From Megalobrama amblycephala (Eukaryota > Chordata > Actinopteri > Cypriniformes > Xenocyprididae), in NCBI RefSeq assembly GCF_018812025.1, contig NC_063044.1, positions 44,545,330-44,609,329 on the forward strand: a stretch of 64,000 nt of DNA. Reading direction: 5' to 3'. Positions 45,701 through 58,300 of the stretch are shown here, piece by piece. A model generated the notes under the pieces. It saw only the letters and a program-made list of their open reading frames with translations. It made no database searches and had not been told where the DNA came from. The number at the start of each line of letters is the position of its first letter. The stretch's first letter is position 1. The translations under genes and the position numbers were made by a program.

Positions 45701-48700
45701 GGCAAGCACTACTTTAAAAATAATTGAGTGGTCTAGACAGCATGTCATAAAACACTTTCAGCTGAAGTAGAGCAGATTTGTCTCACCTCTGGGCTGGAAG
45801 GCCTGGAGAGATAATGACTTGCCGTGCATGTGGAGCATTATAGGTTTTAGGATTAGATATTATTCATTAATCTAAGCAGGAATGTCAAGCATGAGACTCG
45901 TCACCTCTAGGTGCAGAGCGTTTGTCAGTTTAGGGACTATAGCAGCTCTGATCCATGCTATCCCTGTAAAGAAATGCTTAATTGTAATGAATGGAATGCT
46001 TATGGAATGAAATGCTTAGGGCAGTTGTGGCCTAATGGTCAGAGAGTCGGACTTGTAACCTGAAGGTCACGGGTTCGAATTGAGTCTCAGTACCGGCAGG
46101 AAATGTAGGTGGGGGGAGTGAATGAACAGCGCTCTCTTCCACTCTCATTACCCACAACTGAGGTGACATTGTGCAGCTAACCCTCATTTTGCAACAGCAA
46201 AAAATGGCTGCCCATGTGTGTGTATGTGTGTGTGTGTGTACAATTGGATGGGTGATGCAGAGCACAAATTCTGAGTATTGGACACTATATTTGGCCACAT
46301 GTCACATCACGTTTGTTAAATGTGTCTGATAAATGATAAAGAAGTGAATTGTTGAAACATGAATATACACTACTGATAAAAAAAAAAAAAGTGTAATTTT
46401 GAATATTTTGGAAAAAATCTCTTCTGCTGAGTCTGGCCAAGGCTGAATTTATTTGATTAAACATACAGTAAAAATAGTAATATTGTGAAATATTACTTCA
46501 ACTTTTGATCACTTTTTTGTACAGAGTTCTCTGGAACTGTACATGTCATTTACCGCTTTGTGCAGATTATTTTTGTTTGCATTCATCGCGAAATGTGGGA
46601 GATAAGGGACATGCATTTCACTTGCCTGAACTTGAATGTGTGCAACACTGCCAGAAAGCTTTTCTCTCCTAATCAAGTTCTTTGTTCATGGCCAGACAGT
46701 CTGAGCGTGGCCAGTGGGGCCTTTTTCTGTAAGGACTATTTACTGAAAGATCAGGCCTTTAGGACGGGTCCTTTTGTGTAGTGTATTTAAAGGCGCACAC
46801 TTCAAACAAAGGTACAACATGTGAACTCTGGCCTGAAATTCATTCAGTGAAACCGTTGAAGCAGACACACCTTCTTCTGCAGGTTACAGGAAGTTGTGTT
46901 CCCTGTGATCTGACTCATAGCTGTTTCCCTCCCCAAGTCAAAAACGTTCAATATCTCAAAAAGAGACATAAATGTAAAAGAGTTATTCTATTAAAATGTT
47001 CTAGCTTTTAAACTGCTAAAGGAAAATGTCATATAACTTCAAAAGATTCACTAGACAAAAAAATAAAAGTGAAATATCTGTGTTATTTGCAGTTCAAAAG
47101 AACTGAATGATGTTTCCATCTGACAGAAAAACAAAATGAAGACTAATGCTGTGAAAAGATTAATTTGATCTATTCAGGTTGAGTTATATGCTGTCAAACT
47201 GAGCAGTTTTGATAAAATGAAGTAACAGTGAATGCGAACTCCCAAACCAGCTTGTGGTTTATAAAGTTGCCTCTGAGGTATGTGCTGCTCACCACCAGAC
47301 CTGTAGATAATTGTAGCAGTGAAACCCATGTCATGTGACTGGAATCTGTTTAAGGATGAACAGGCTGTTCTGCACTGGTGGTTTTCACTGAACAAACTGC
47401 AGGAAACCTCTCTGTTGTTGTTCTGTGTTATAAATCAGATATTTATCGCACATTTGAGTAAAATAATCTGTCTGTCACCTTTTGAACTGTTTATGACCAC
47501 TAGGGTTAAAAGGTAATAGATGATCGATTTCTAGCCTGTGTTAAAGGGTTAAAGTAATAGTTCACCAAAAATGATAATTCTGTCATTGTTTACTCGTCCT
47601 CATGTTGTTCCAAACCTGTATGACTTAATTTCTTCTGCAAAACACAAAAGAAGATATTTAGAAGTATGTTTTGGTTACCATTGACTTCCATTGTATGGAC
47701 TTAGTTTAATTTTTCAGTGAACTATTCCTTTTTTCCTCATGCAGTCTATCTATAAAGTTAATCACCCTTCTTTTTTTTTTTTTTTTTTTACACCAAAACC
47801 TCTTATAATTTAGTTTTTAATGACTATTTTCCACACTCTCTCTGACGCTTAGACCATTTTGTTTTATCCGCACCTTTAAGACTTTAAGTAAATACCCTTT
47901 TTGTATATGAGATGAGCAACAGCGCTCATAAAAGGTTCTGCTGTGCTGAACATGCAGTGACGAGGAAGAATCTGAAATTCTTTCTTGCTCATTCACCTTC
48001 TCTTGACTTTCTCATTTCCTGTCTTGTCCTTGCTGAAAGCAGATTTGGAGTCACATGACATGAATGAGGAGGAGACGCAAGCTGATTGTGGTTGGTAATG
48101 GTGGTTTGAGGGGGATGATAGTGGGGGTCCAAATGAAATTAGGCCCAAAGGGAGAGGGAGGGATGTCTTTCACTTCACCTTTTGTCTTTCGTTGTCCCTC
48201 TTTGTCTTCCCCCTCTTTTTCCCTCCCTTTGACTTTGACCTCAGTCTGTGTCCTCATCACAGTCTACCTCACCACAATGCGTGGTGCATATGAACAAGTA
48301 CGAGAACAAATCACCACTGAAAGGAATCCTCAGACTGTGCATTTGTTGTTCACTTGGGGCAGCGTATTTCAGTAATAATATGTTCACTTGTAGCATTTGC
48401 GTACATGACAGGACAGGACAGGACTAGAACAATGATTTAAAGGGATAGTTCACTCAAAGTGTAAATTACTACTCACCCTCATGTCATTCTAAACCTGTAT
48501 GACTTTCTTTTTTTTTTCTGCAGAACAAAATAGAAGGCTTTATTTAATACCTTAGTTTTTTATGTCCATATAATAAAAGTCTTTCATTAAAGGCAGAGTA
48601 GGTGATTTGTTCCAGAAACATTTTATTGTTATGCTCTTTACATCCTGATAACAATCAGCAAGTGGTCTAAATATACAGCGGTGCTTGAATGTTTGTGAAC

Positions 48701-51700
48701 CCTTTATAATTTTCTATATTTCTGCAAAAAAATAACCCAAAACACCATCAGATGTTCACAAAAGTCCTAAAAGTAGACAAAGAGAACCTAATCAAACAAA
48801 TAAGACAAAAATATATACTTTGTCATTTAATTATTGAGAAAAATTACCCAGTATTACATATCTGTGAGTGGTGAAAGTATGTGAAGCTGTAGGATTAGCA
48901 GTTAATTTGAAGGTGAAATTAGGCTCCACCTGTTTTTAGATGTTTTCAATCAATGGGATGACAATTAAGTGTCAGTTTGTGCTATATTTTATTTAAAGAA
49001 CAGCAACCTAACAAAGTCTAAACTTCACAACATGTGTTTGTGGAAGTGTATCATGGCACGGACAGCTGAGATTTTTGAGGACCTCAGAAAAGTAGTTGTT
49101 GTTGATCATCAGACTGGAAAAGGTTATAAAACCATCTCTAAAGAGTTTGGACTCCACAAATCCACAGTCAGACAAATTGTGTACAAATGGAAGAAATTCA
49201 AGACAATTGCTACTCTCCCCAGGAGTGGTAGACCAACAAAAATCATTCCAAAAGCGAGACATGTAATAGTCTGCGAGGTCACAAATGATCCCAAGGTAAC
49301 TTCTAAGCAATTAAAGGTCTCTCTCATGTTGGCTGATGTTAATGTTCTCGAGTCCACCATCAGGAGAACACTGAGCAACCATGATGTGTATGGCAGAGTT
49401 GCAAAGAGAAAGCCACTGCTCTCCAAAAAGAACATCGCTGCCTGTCTGCAGTTTGCTTAAGATCTTGTGGACAAGCCAGATGGGTATTGGAAAAATGTTT
49501 TTTGGACGGATGAGACCAAAACATAGAACTTTTTGGTTTAAATGAGAAGCGTTATGTTTGGAGTAAGAAAAACACTGCATTTCAGCATAAGAACCTTATC
49601 CCCTTTGTGAAATATGTTGGTGGTAGTATCATGGTTTGGGCCGGGAAAAATTTCCATCATTGATGGAGCAATGAATTCTGAATTATACCAGCGAATTCTA
49701 AAGGAAAATGTCAGGACTTCTGTCCGTGAACTGAAACTCCATAGACTCCAAGTGGGTCATGCAGCAAGACAACGAGCCCAAGCACACAAGTCGCTCTACC
49801 AAAGAATGGTTAATGTTTTGGAATGGACAAGTCAAAGTCCAGACCTTAATCCAATCAAAATGTTGTGGACTTGAAGCAAGCAGTTCATGTGAGGAAACCC
49901 ACCAACATCAGAGAGTTGGAGCTGTTCTGTACTGAGGAATGGACTAAAATTCCTTCAAGTCGTTGTACAGAAATGTTTAGTTGCCATCACTGCTGCAGAA
50001 GGGGGTTACACCAGATACTGAAAGCAACTTTTGCCACTCACAGATATGTAATACTGAATAATTATTCTCAATAAATAATTTACAACGTACATATTTTTGT
50101 CTCATTTGTTTGATTGGGTTCTTTTTGTCTACTTTTAGGACTTTTGTGAACATCTGATGATGTTTTGGGTCATATTTATGCAGAAATATAGAAAATTCTA
50201 AAGGGTTCACAAACATTCAAGCACAAGATATAGGACCATAAAATGTTTGTTCAATCTTTGCACTCAGTCCGAATGCAATGATACAATGTCCTACACGTCA
50301 TCAGTGTGTTTCATGCTATGAAGAGTTTCACTGAGCACCACAACCGAAACAACAGCCACCATTTACAGTTCCTCCTGAACCAAAACAGTGAACTTAGGCT
50401 GCATTCACGCTATAACTACTGCAATTTGGAAGAGATGGAAACCTGTGACGTTATACTCAAAGCAATCTGTGACTCGAATGTATGCGTTTCAATGGCAACA
50501 CTATCAACGCCGAAACGAATCTGCAGCAGTCAGGTGGTACGAGCTCTTTAAGTTGTTTACGTGCATTATTATTGTAATGTTACGTGCTTTGACACATGAG
50601 GTAGTTTAATGCCATCTCTCGTCTTGTGATGCTTTTGTTTGCTCCCCGCTGTACTCGTTCATGTGTTTTGGAGATGCTCTGAAGGGAGGGTGGGATCTTA
50701 TCTCCTAGGAAAATGACCTACCCTACATTTAAATGAACAAAAACAGCTCTTCAAAATATATTCTCTTGTGTTCAGCAGAAAAAAGAAAGTGATGCAGGTT
50801 TGGAATGACAAGAGGTTATGTAAATGATGACAGAATTTTTATTTTTTGAGTAAACTATGGCTTTAAGTAAGTCTACATATGATTGATTTTTAATTGTGTA
50901 AAATCTTTCAAAATTACAATAGCTTACTTATAGCTGTCAAAAATACTGCTCAGTGTCAAACTTCATGTTATTTATAACCCAAGTTGCCAAGTTCTGAAAT
51001 CTATGATGATTAGACTGTCAGACATTATACATTTCTGTTAAAATTCACTAAACTGAATTCTAAAGCAGTTGAAATGACCGCTTCGCCCACTGAAGCCCAT
51101 TCATAATCCCGTTAGACACGAGTCATGATCTGATGAGATCTCATCCCTCACAGAGTGGAATATTTATGAGGCCTCAGGCTGCAAGGTGGATAAAATAGCA
51201 ACTGGGGTACGTGTCTCCAAAAATCATGAAACATTAATGAATCGAGCTCGCAAGCAGCACTGCTTTAGTCATTATTATGTCTGTCATGCTCTAACAAATA
51301 TTGAAATAAAATGTATTGATTTTGTGATTATAGTTTAATGAAATGCCTCTTTAATTCTGCTCACTTTACTCAAGGATTGCATCTGTCTCTTGATGGCTGA
51401 TGTGGGTATCTTAGGACTCTTACCTGCCTAGATTTAATAATCAAAAACAAATCGGTTACTCGTCCACAGGCGAAACTTTTGTTAGCAATTTTTCCTGCAA
51501 GCAATATAGAGCGTGTGTACCATAATAACTCACCTATAGAAACAAAAGGAAGAGAAGGAGAGATGTGTGAAGGTACTCATTCTCCATTTTGTCTGAAAAT
51601 GAACATTTGAGTAAAATGTGATCCCCATCTCCTGTGGTTTTTAGATGCTTTATGTTATTCAGACACTTTTAAGAGCAGGTTTCTGAAAGTAGTTGAAAGA

Positions 51701-52261
51701 CTAGCTTTTTCATTGGCGTTTTCTGTCTGTAGTTACACTGTGTCCTGCAAGTAATGGGTTCTGACAAGTCCTTCCAGTCAAAATCAGTTCACATAGCCTG
51801 ACAAGCCCAGACAGATAAGGGTTAGACATGCTGAAGATTATCTGCAGTGAACACAACATTTTGAGAAAATACAAGCAATACCTGGCACATGGTTGAATGT
51901 GAATGTTTGCCTTATCCTTGAAAATGTGGTGTGAAAAAAATGTTTTTTTTTTTTTTTTTTTTCGTCTCCGACAACCATTGCTGTGGTACTGCGGCAACTG
52001 GTGTAATACTCTGTTAAAGACTTGAGCTCAATCAGGTTTGTACATGTTTTAGACTTCTTGTAGGAGCACCGAAGGAGAAAGCAGAGTCTGGATTGTTAGC
52101 CAATGAGACTGGAGATGTATATGCCTGTCAGATCACTGCAGACCCCAAAGACTGCAAAAGACTGAATCTTCTCACCTCAAGTAATTTTCCTGCCATTCAT
52201 ACAACCCTTAAACTTGCTCGTGCTTCACTTCATCCCCATTTACAGTATTTATAAATACTGT

Positions 52262-52312
<51 letters not shown>

Positions 52313-55300
52313 ATAAAATGTTAATTAATAATGATAATATTTAAAATTATTTGTTAATGATATTATTTGATTTTAATATTATTTATCGTTAATTAATTAA
52401 TTAATTTTTATACTAATAATAATTTTAATTCTTTTTGTTCCTGCCATTCATTCGAGGCTTAAACATGCCTTTTTCCCCCTCTTTTGTTTCATTTATTATT
52501 ACAACTACAAGTACTATTATTAATATATGAAAGGAAATTTAAAATTGAGTACTGTTGCTGTGTGATGAGACTGTTTCAAAGTGTGACAGCAACCATGTCT
52601 CTGTGTTGCTACTGCAGGAACCAATCAAAATAATTGCTTTGTGTTATGCAGATTCTGAAGACGCTTCAAACCTTAATCGTAATGTAATAGAAGGGATGTG
52701 GCTTGGTGTGTCGATAGCCAGTCAGAGTCAACCAGGGGGCCGAATACTGGTGAGTTTCATAATAATGACCCCTCTTACTTATAATGTTGGCCTTGTGTCT
52801 ATGAAAAGTCAACCTATTGCTCTTCCCAGCTCAACATAATATTCATGACTCTATTTAATAGGCCTGTGGTCATCGTTATATACGGAACTTTTCAAACAAC
52901 TTTCGCATGATTGGGATGTGCTTTGTTCGTGGAAATGATTTAAAGTATAACAGCGCAGACTCTCAGTGGCAGTCGTACGATGAGGTGTGTGACCCCAGAG
53001 ATGATCAGACTAGTGAAGGCATGTGTCTTGCTGGAATGTCTGCCGCCATTACTCAGACACAGATCTTCTTCGGTGCACCCTGGATGCTTTAACTGGGAAG
53101 GTGAGGGGAATTTGTTTCCTGTAAACAATTATATTTCTTTCTAAATGCAAAATTACTTTTCTTAAATTCCCCTCTAATAATTCTCCATCATATGCAGGAA
53201 ATACATTTTCTCACTGGCATAACCCTGCTGATGAGTTTGATAAATTTAAGAGCAAGCTTCAGGACATGAACAAAGGGAATATTTACATTGGTAAGGCAGT
53301 GCTACAACCATGATTTAAGTTTTTTTTTTCTTTTCTTTCTGGCATCTACTCAGTTTTCAAAACAACAATAAGAAAAAAATATGTTAAATTTAAGTTCAAA
53401 TTTAAACTTAATTTAAATTTGAACTGATTATTCACTGACATTTAACCTAATTACATGATGGATCCCTATGTTTTGCCTCAATTATTGTTGACTGATTGCT
53501 CTGCAGGTTACTCTGTGGCTGTGGATCAAGGTGTACTAAGCAAAGACAGAGACACAATGGTAACAGGAGCTCCAAGAGATGAAGCCAAAGGATCAGTGAT
53601 GATGGCTGAATTTTTTAATAGTCATGACAGTGAAAAAGTCACCATAAAAGTCACCATCATGGGGAAACAAGTCGGATCCTATTTTGGCAACAGCATTGCT
53701 GTTGTGGACCTTAACAATGATGGGTAAAGACAATTCTTGGTTTTTTTCACTCCCTTTAATTAGAGGTCATAAATGAAACAAAAGATCTTGACATGGAGGT
53801 GTTTTCATATTATCCATATAGTTGGAAGGATCTGATTGTTGGAGCCCCTTTCTATTTTGACCGGAAAAATGATAAAGGTGGAGCAGTGTATATCTATATG
53901 AACCAGAACGGGTCTTTTCGCGACAAATCTGACGTAGTCCTCACTGGGCCTAAGGACTCAGCTTTTGGCATGGCTGTTGTTGCTATTGGTGATGTGAACC
54001 AGGACGGCTTCCAAGGTAGGATTTGTGGGTTTCTTTGCTCTGTATTTGCTCAGTACAAGTAACATGTATGTAGCCTTTAGACATTTATTGCTAATGTGCT
54101 GGTTATTTGCAATAATTCACTTGTGTGTGCAGTGCTCAGTCAGAGTAACAGTCAGGGACATTTTACTTTGCTGCCTTCTTGTGGCATTACTAAGAAGTAT
54201 TTTGACAGTTTCTCACTCCTCCTTTCCTTCACAGATTTTGCTGTTGGTGCTCCATATTATAATACAGGCAGAGTATATATATGGATGGGCAGCGAAATAG
54301 GTATTTCCGAAGCGCCTAGTCAGGTGAGATGGAAATATTAAGAAGTATTTAGAGTCTTAAGAGTTTACAATTATTAAATATTGTATTATATTTTGTAAAA
54401 TGCCTTATTTTCAAAAATGTCACTTTAGTTTATTCATTGGTATTTAACAATTCAGTGGTATTTAACAACATCTGTTTCTGTCAGTTTTACAGCAGCAAAA
54501 GGAACACTGTTGTGTTTACTTGCTACTCGAGAAATCCTGTCATTGCCACTGTATCGATGGACAAAACATGATAAAAACTTGCAGCTCTGCAATTGAAAGC
54601 CGGCTCATACGCTCACCGTCATTCATCTTAAAATCATATGATTCAATTTGCGTCTTCCGATTGGTTCTTCTGTGGACTTTAGTGGTTTAGTGGTTCCTGC
54701 CAACGAACCGGTATTTCTGAATGGGCTGACGCTCGGATTTAGCGGATTTGAAGCGAAAGTATTTGATGAATGTATACTAAGTGCAGAGTGTTCCCTCAAT
54801 ATCATTTTTTACAGAGGTGGCGTTTAGATATTTTTGATAAAATCCGATGGCTCAGTGAGGCCTGCATTGACAGCAAGATAATTAACTTTCAGATGCCCAG
54901 AAAACTACTAAAGACATATTTAAAACAGTTCATGTGACTGCAGTGGTTCAACCTTAATGTTATGAAGTGACAAGAATACTTTTTGTGCACCAAAAAAACA
55001 AAATAATGACTTTATTCAACAATATCAAGTGATGGGCGATTTCAAAACACTGCTTCATGAAGCTTCGAAGATTTATGAATCTTTTGTTTCGAATCAGTGG
55101 TTCAGAGCGTGTATCAAACTGCCAAAGTCACGTGAACTATCGAAATTTCTAAACACTTGACATAACAAAGCCTCGTTTACTGAAGTCATGTGACTTTTAC
55201 GCTCCGAACCACTGATTCGAAACAAAAGATTCGTAAAGCTTCATGAAGCAGTCTTTTGAAATCGCCCATCACTAGATATTGTTGAATAAAGTCGTTATTT

Positions 55301-58300
55301 CGTTTTTTTTTTTTTTTTTTTTTGCCGCACAAAATGTATTCTCACATTAAGGTCTTTGAATATATTTCACAAAGTAATTTATTCCTGTGATGTCAAAGCT
55401 GAATTTTCAGCATCATTACTCCAGTCTTCAGTGTCACATGATCCTTCGGAAATCATTCTAGAATGATGATTTGATGCTCAAGAATACATTTCTGATTATT
55501 ATCAATGTTGAAAACAGTTGCTGCGTAATGTTTTTGTGGAAACTGTGATACAACTGTGATACTGTTGTATCACAACAGTACTGTATACTGTAATATTTCC
55601 AGGATTCTTTGCTGAATAGAAAATTCACAAGAACATGTATTCGAGACAGAAATCTTTTGTAACAATTACTATCGCTTTTGATGAATTTAATGTGTCCTTG
55701 ACCCTTTTTGTTAGTGTAGGTTTGGTTTTACCCTTTAAGGGGTTAATTCTGACTATCTGACTGTGTAATATCAGTTGTTTACTTTATATATCCACACTGC
55801 TTTCAAAACTACTTTAGATAGGACAGTGTATTACAAATGTCTAACTTTTGCTCCAACATTAATTCCTCAGGTCATTGAAGGAAAAGACATCCCAGGTGCT
55901 GGGTTTCAGACATTTGGCTATTCCATCAGTGGGGGCATGGATGTGGACAGAAACAGTTACCCAGACATAGCGGTCGGATCGTTAGATGATCGTGTGGTCT
56001 TGCTTAGGTGACTTGATAGTGTAACTGTATTTTTTTCTATTTTACATATTTTAGTTGTTTAGCATCAAATTAGAAGACAAAGAGCAAAAAAGTTAACCAA
56101 TCAGTTAACTATTATATCACAATTCTAAGTTGTTACTTTGATTAGCATAGTGATGTTCTTCAGGCTCAGTGTCATTACCTCTCACTGTGTTTTCTTTATC
56201 TTTCACCTACTAAGGGCACGTCCTGTGATTCACCTAAAGAATACCTTCACTGTGACACCAGCAGTTATCAACCCTCAAACCTGTGATGCCTGGTAATAAA
56301 TCCCTGAACATCTTGATCCAACTTTCATTTTGTTTGTTTACATGGAAATAGAGGCAATCCACTACAAAAGATTACATAGATAGTAATTAATAATTGTAGA
56401 TTATTTCCCAAAACATTATTAGGATCAGTTGTCATTACTGACTGTTTATGGGCTAATTTAAACACCCGTAAATGATCATTACATTCCTATGCTCAAATAA
56501 ATAAAAAAATAAACAGGTTGTAAATAGAAATCTTTGACATAATGAGAATAGATCTGAGTGTTATGCTGTAATGTATATTTTTCACATTTAATCGCAGCAG
56601 CAGTCTTAATAATGATAATTTATTTGATTAATTGTACAGCTCTAGTGACAACTGTTGTTTTAATGACTATGTGACAAAATCAGTTCATTCTGTTTGTGTT
56701 TTCCTTATACAGTATTGAAGCAAAGGTCTGTTTCTCCTACACATTCAGCACTGGCACTGGCAATTCCCAGAAGAGTTTTAGTAAGTCCCACATCTCGATT
56801 TATTACCCTAAATATAAACGCTTTAATGTTATTGTCATGTGAAATGTATGATTTACTGTGCTGTTTAACATTCTGACTGTCAGAATTCATATCTGACATG
56901 AAGTAGCTGTAAGAAAGATCTGTTGTTTTCTCAGTTTTTCAATATACGGTGGAAGCCGATCTGCATTCTCGGAACACTCGTGTTAGTTTCCTTGACAAGG
57001 AGTCAAAAAGTGGCAAAATGTCCGTTAATCCGTCTGGAGATTGTCGTTCTCTGAAACTTAAGCTGGAGGTATGACTCAAGGCCATCCTTTTAATAGCCAT
57101 TTTAATCTTTGTTATGGAAAGGCTCTAACATATGCATCGAGTGGGCTGAAATGTTAATGTTTGGGTCGATTCATTAAGCCTGTGTTCAAACTGGGGCTAA
57201 TTGTCAGAGATTTGATTTATTGTCTCTGCATGTATCTCTCACAGCCCGATATGATCCAAAACAAGGTGGCTCCGATAGTTTTCTCGCTGAACGTGTCTTT
57301 GGTGGAACCTCCTCCCTCAGGCGGGCAAACGTTGGAGGACCTCAGTGCTTTTCCTGTGATCAGCCAAAGATACGCTCTGACTACCAGAACTGAGGTACCT
57401 TTGATAGCATACTTTGCCTCGCTCAAACACACATGATGTTTTATTGGAAACGTAATGTATGCCCTTCACCACCTGCTCACATTCTCCCTTATATTCCACC
57501 AATGTCATCTATTTCTTTAGATCCACATACAGAAAGAATGTGGAGAAGATAACAAATGTGAGAGCAACCTTCAGATGACGGCTATGTTCACAGATGAGCA
57601 GAACACATTGTTCCCCATGTAAGTTCGGTATCATTCTTCATGTGAAAGGAGAAAGAGATGACTGAATAGATGAATTTATCTAATGAATTTAATCTCCCAT
57701 TATGCTAAAAGAAAGAATATATCCAGTATGACCCATGAACACTTGGGTCATGAACACTTTTGATCCAATTACCAGAGCCGTAAATCGAATGGAAGTTGTC
57801 TTGACATCATAGAGGTGATGTGAAATGCCTCTAACCTGTCGGTGTGTTTCTGCAGGCGAAACGGCCAGCAGATGTTCCACTACACTACCGACGTGAAGAA
57901 GCTGAAGTTGATGGTGAATGTGTCCAACGTTGAATCACAGAACAGGAAAGCAGAAGACGCTTACACAGCTGTTCTAAATGTCACCATTCCCTCCTCACTC
58001 AGCTACGTCAGCCTGAATTCCAAGGTAAGATCATTAGATGTCCTCAGAAATTACCCCTCAGTTTTATCATGCAACAGTCAGAGGTCACCAGTTAGCAGAC
58101 CGCGGTCCATATCAAGACCACGGATTGATTTCATCTAGGACAAATTCTCATAAATTAAAATAATTGTATTATATAGTCAGATAGCACTGATTGATCACAG
58201 AGAGCCACCTCTAACAGTATGTCTACACTGGAAGCGAATATTACATTGCGACACACCAAACTAGAATGCCTAATCTTTTGTTTCTGCAATATAGTTGCAG

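Larger units (their letters stand above)
48437..50866. mobile_element. Family A MITE split by later insertions
   Basis: The left part (48437-48545) reads TTAAAGGGATAGTTCACTC and CCTCATGTCATTCTAAACCT. The right part (about 50752-50866) reads TTCAGCAGAAAAAAGAAAGT to a TTAA at 50863. Between them lie a Tc1 copy (48676-50226) and flanking unassigned DNA that is probably another element beginning TAAAGGCAGAGTAGGTG (48590). Confidence 0.6.

Noticed and set aside
46027..46085. tRNA-like segment with box A and box B
   Set aside because: The cloverleaf cannot be completed and a SINE body follows, so it is not a tRNA gene.
48064..48375. 103-codon frame in itga3 intron 1
   Set aside because: Low-complexity G/T- and C/T-rich sequence; no domain and no splice context.
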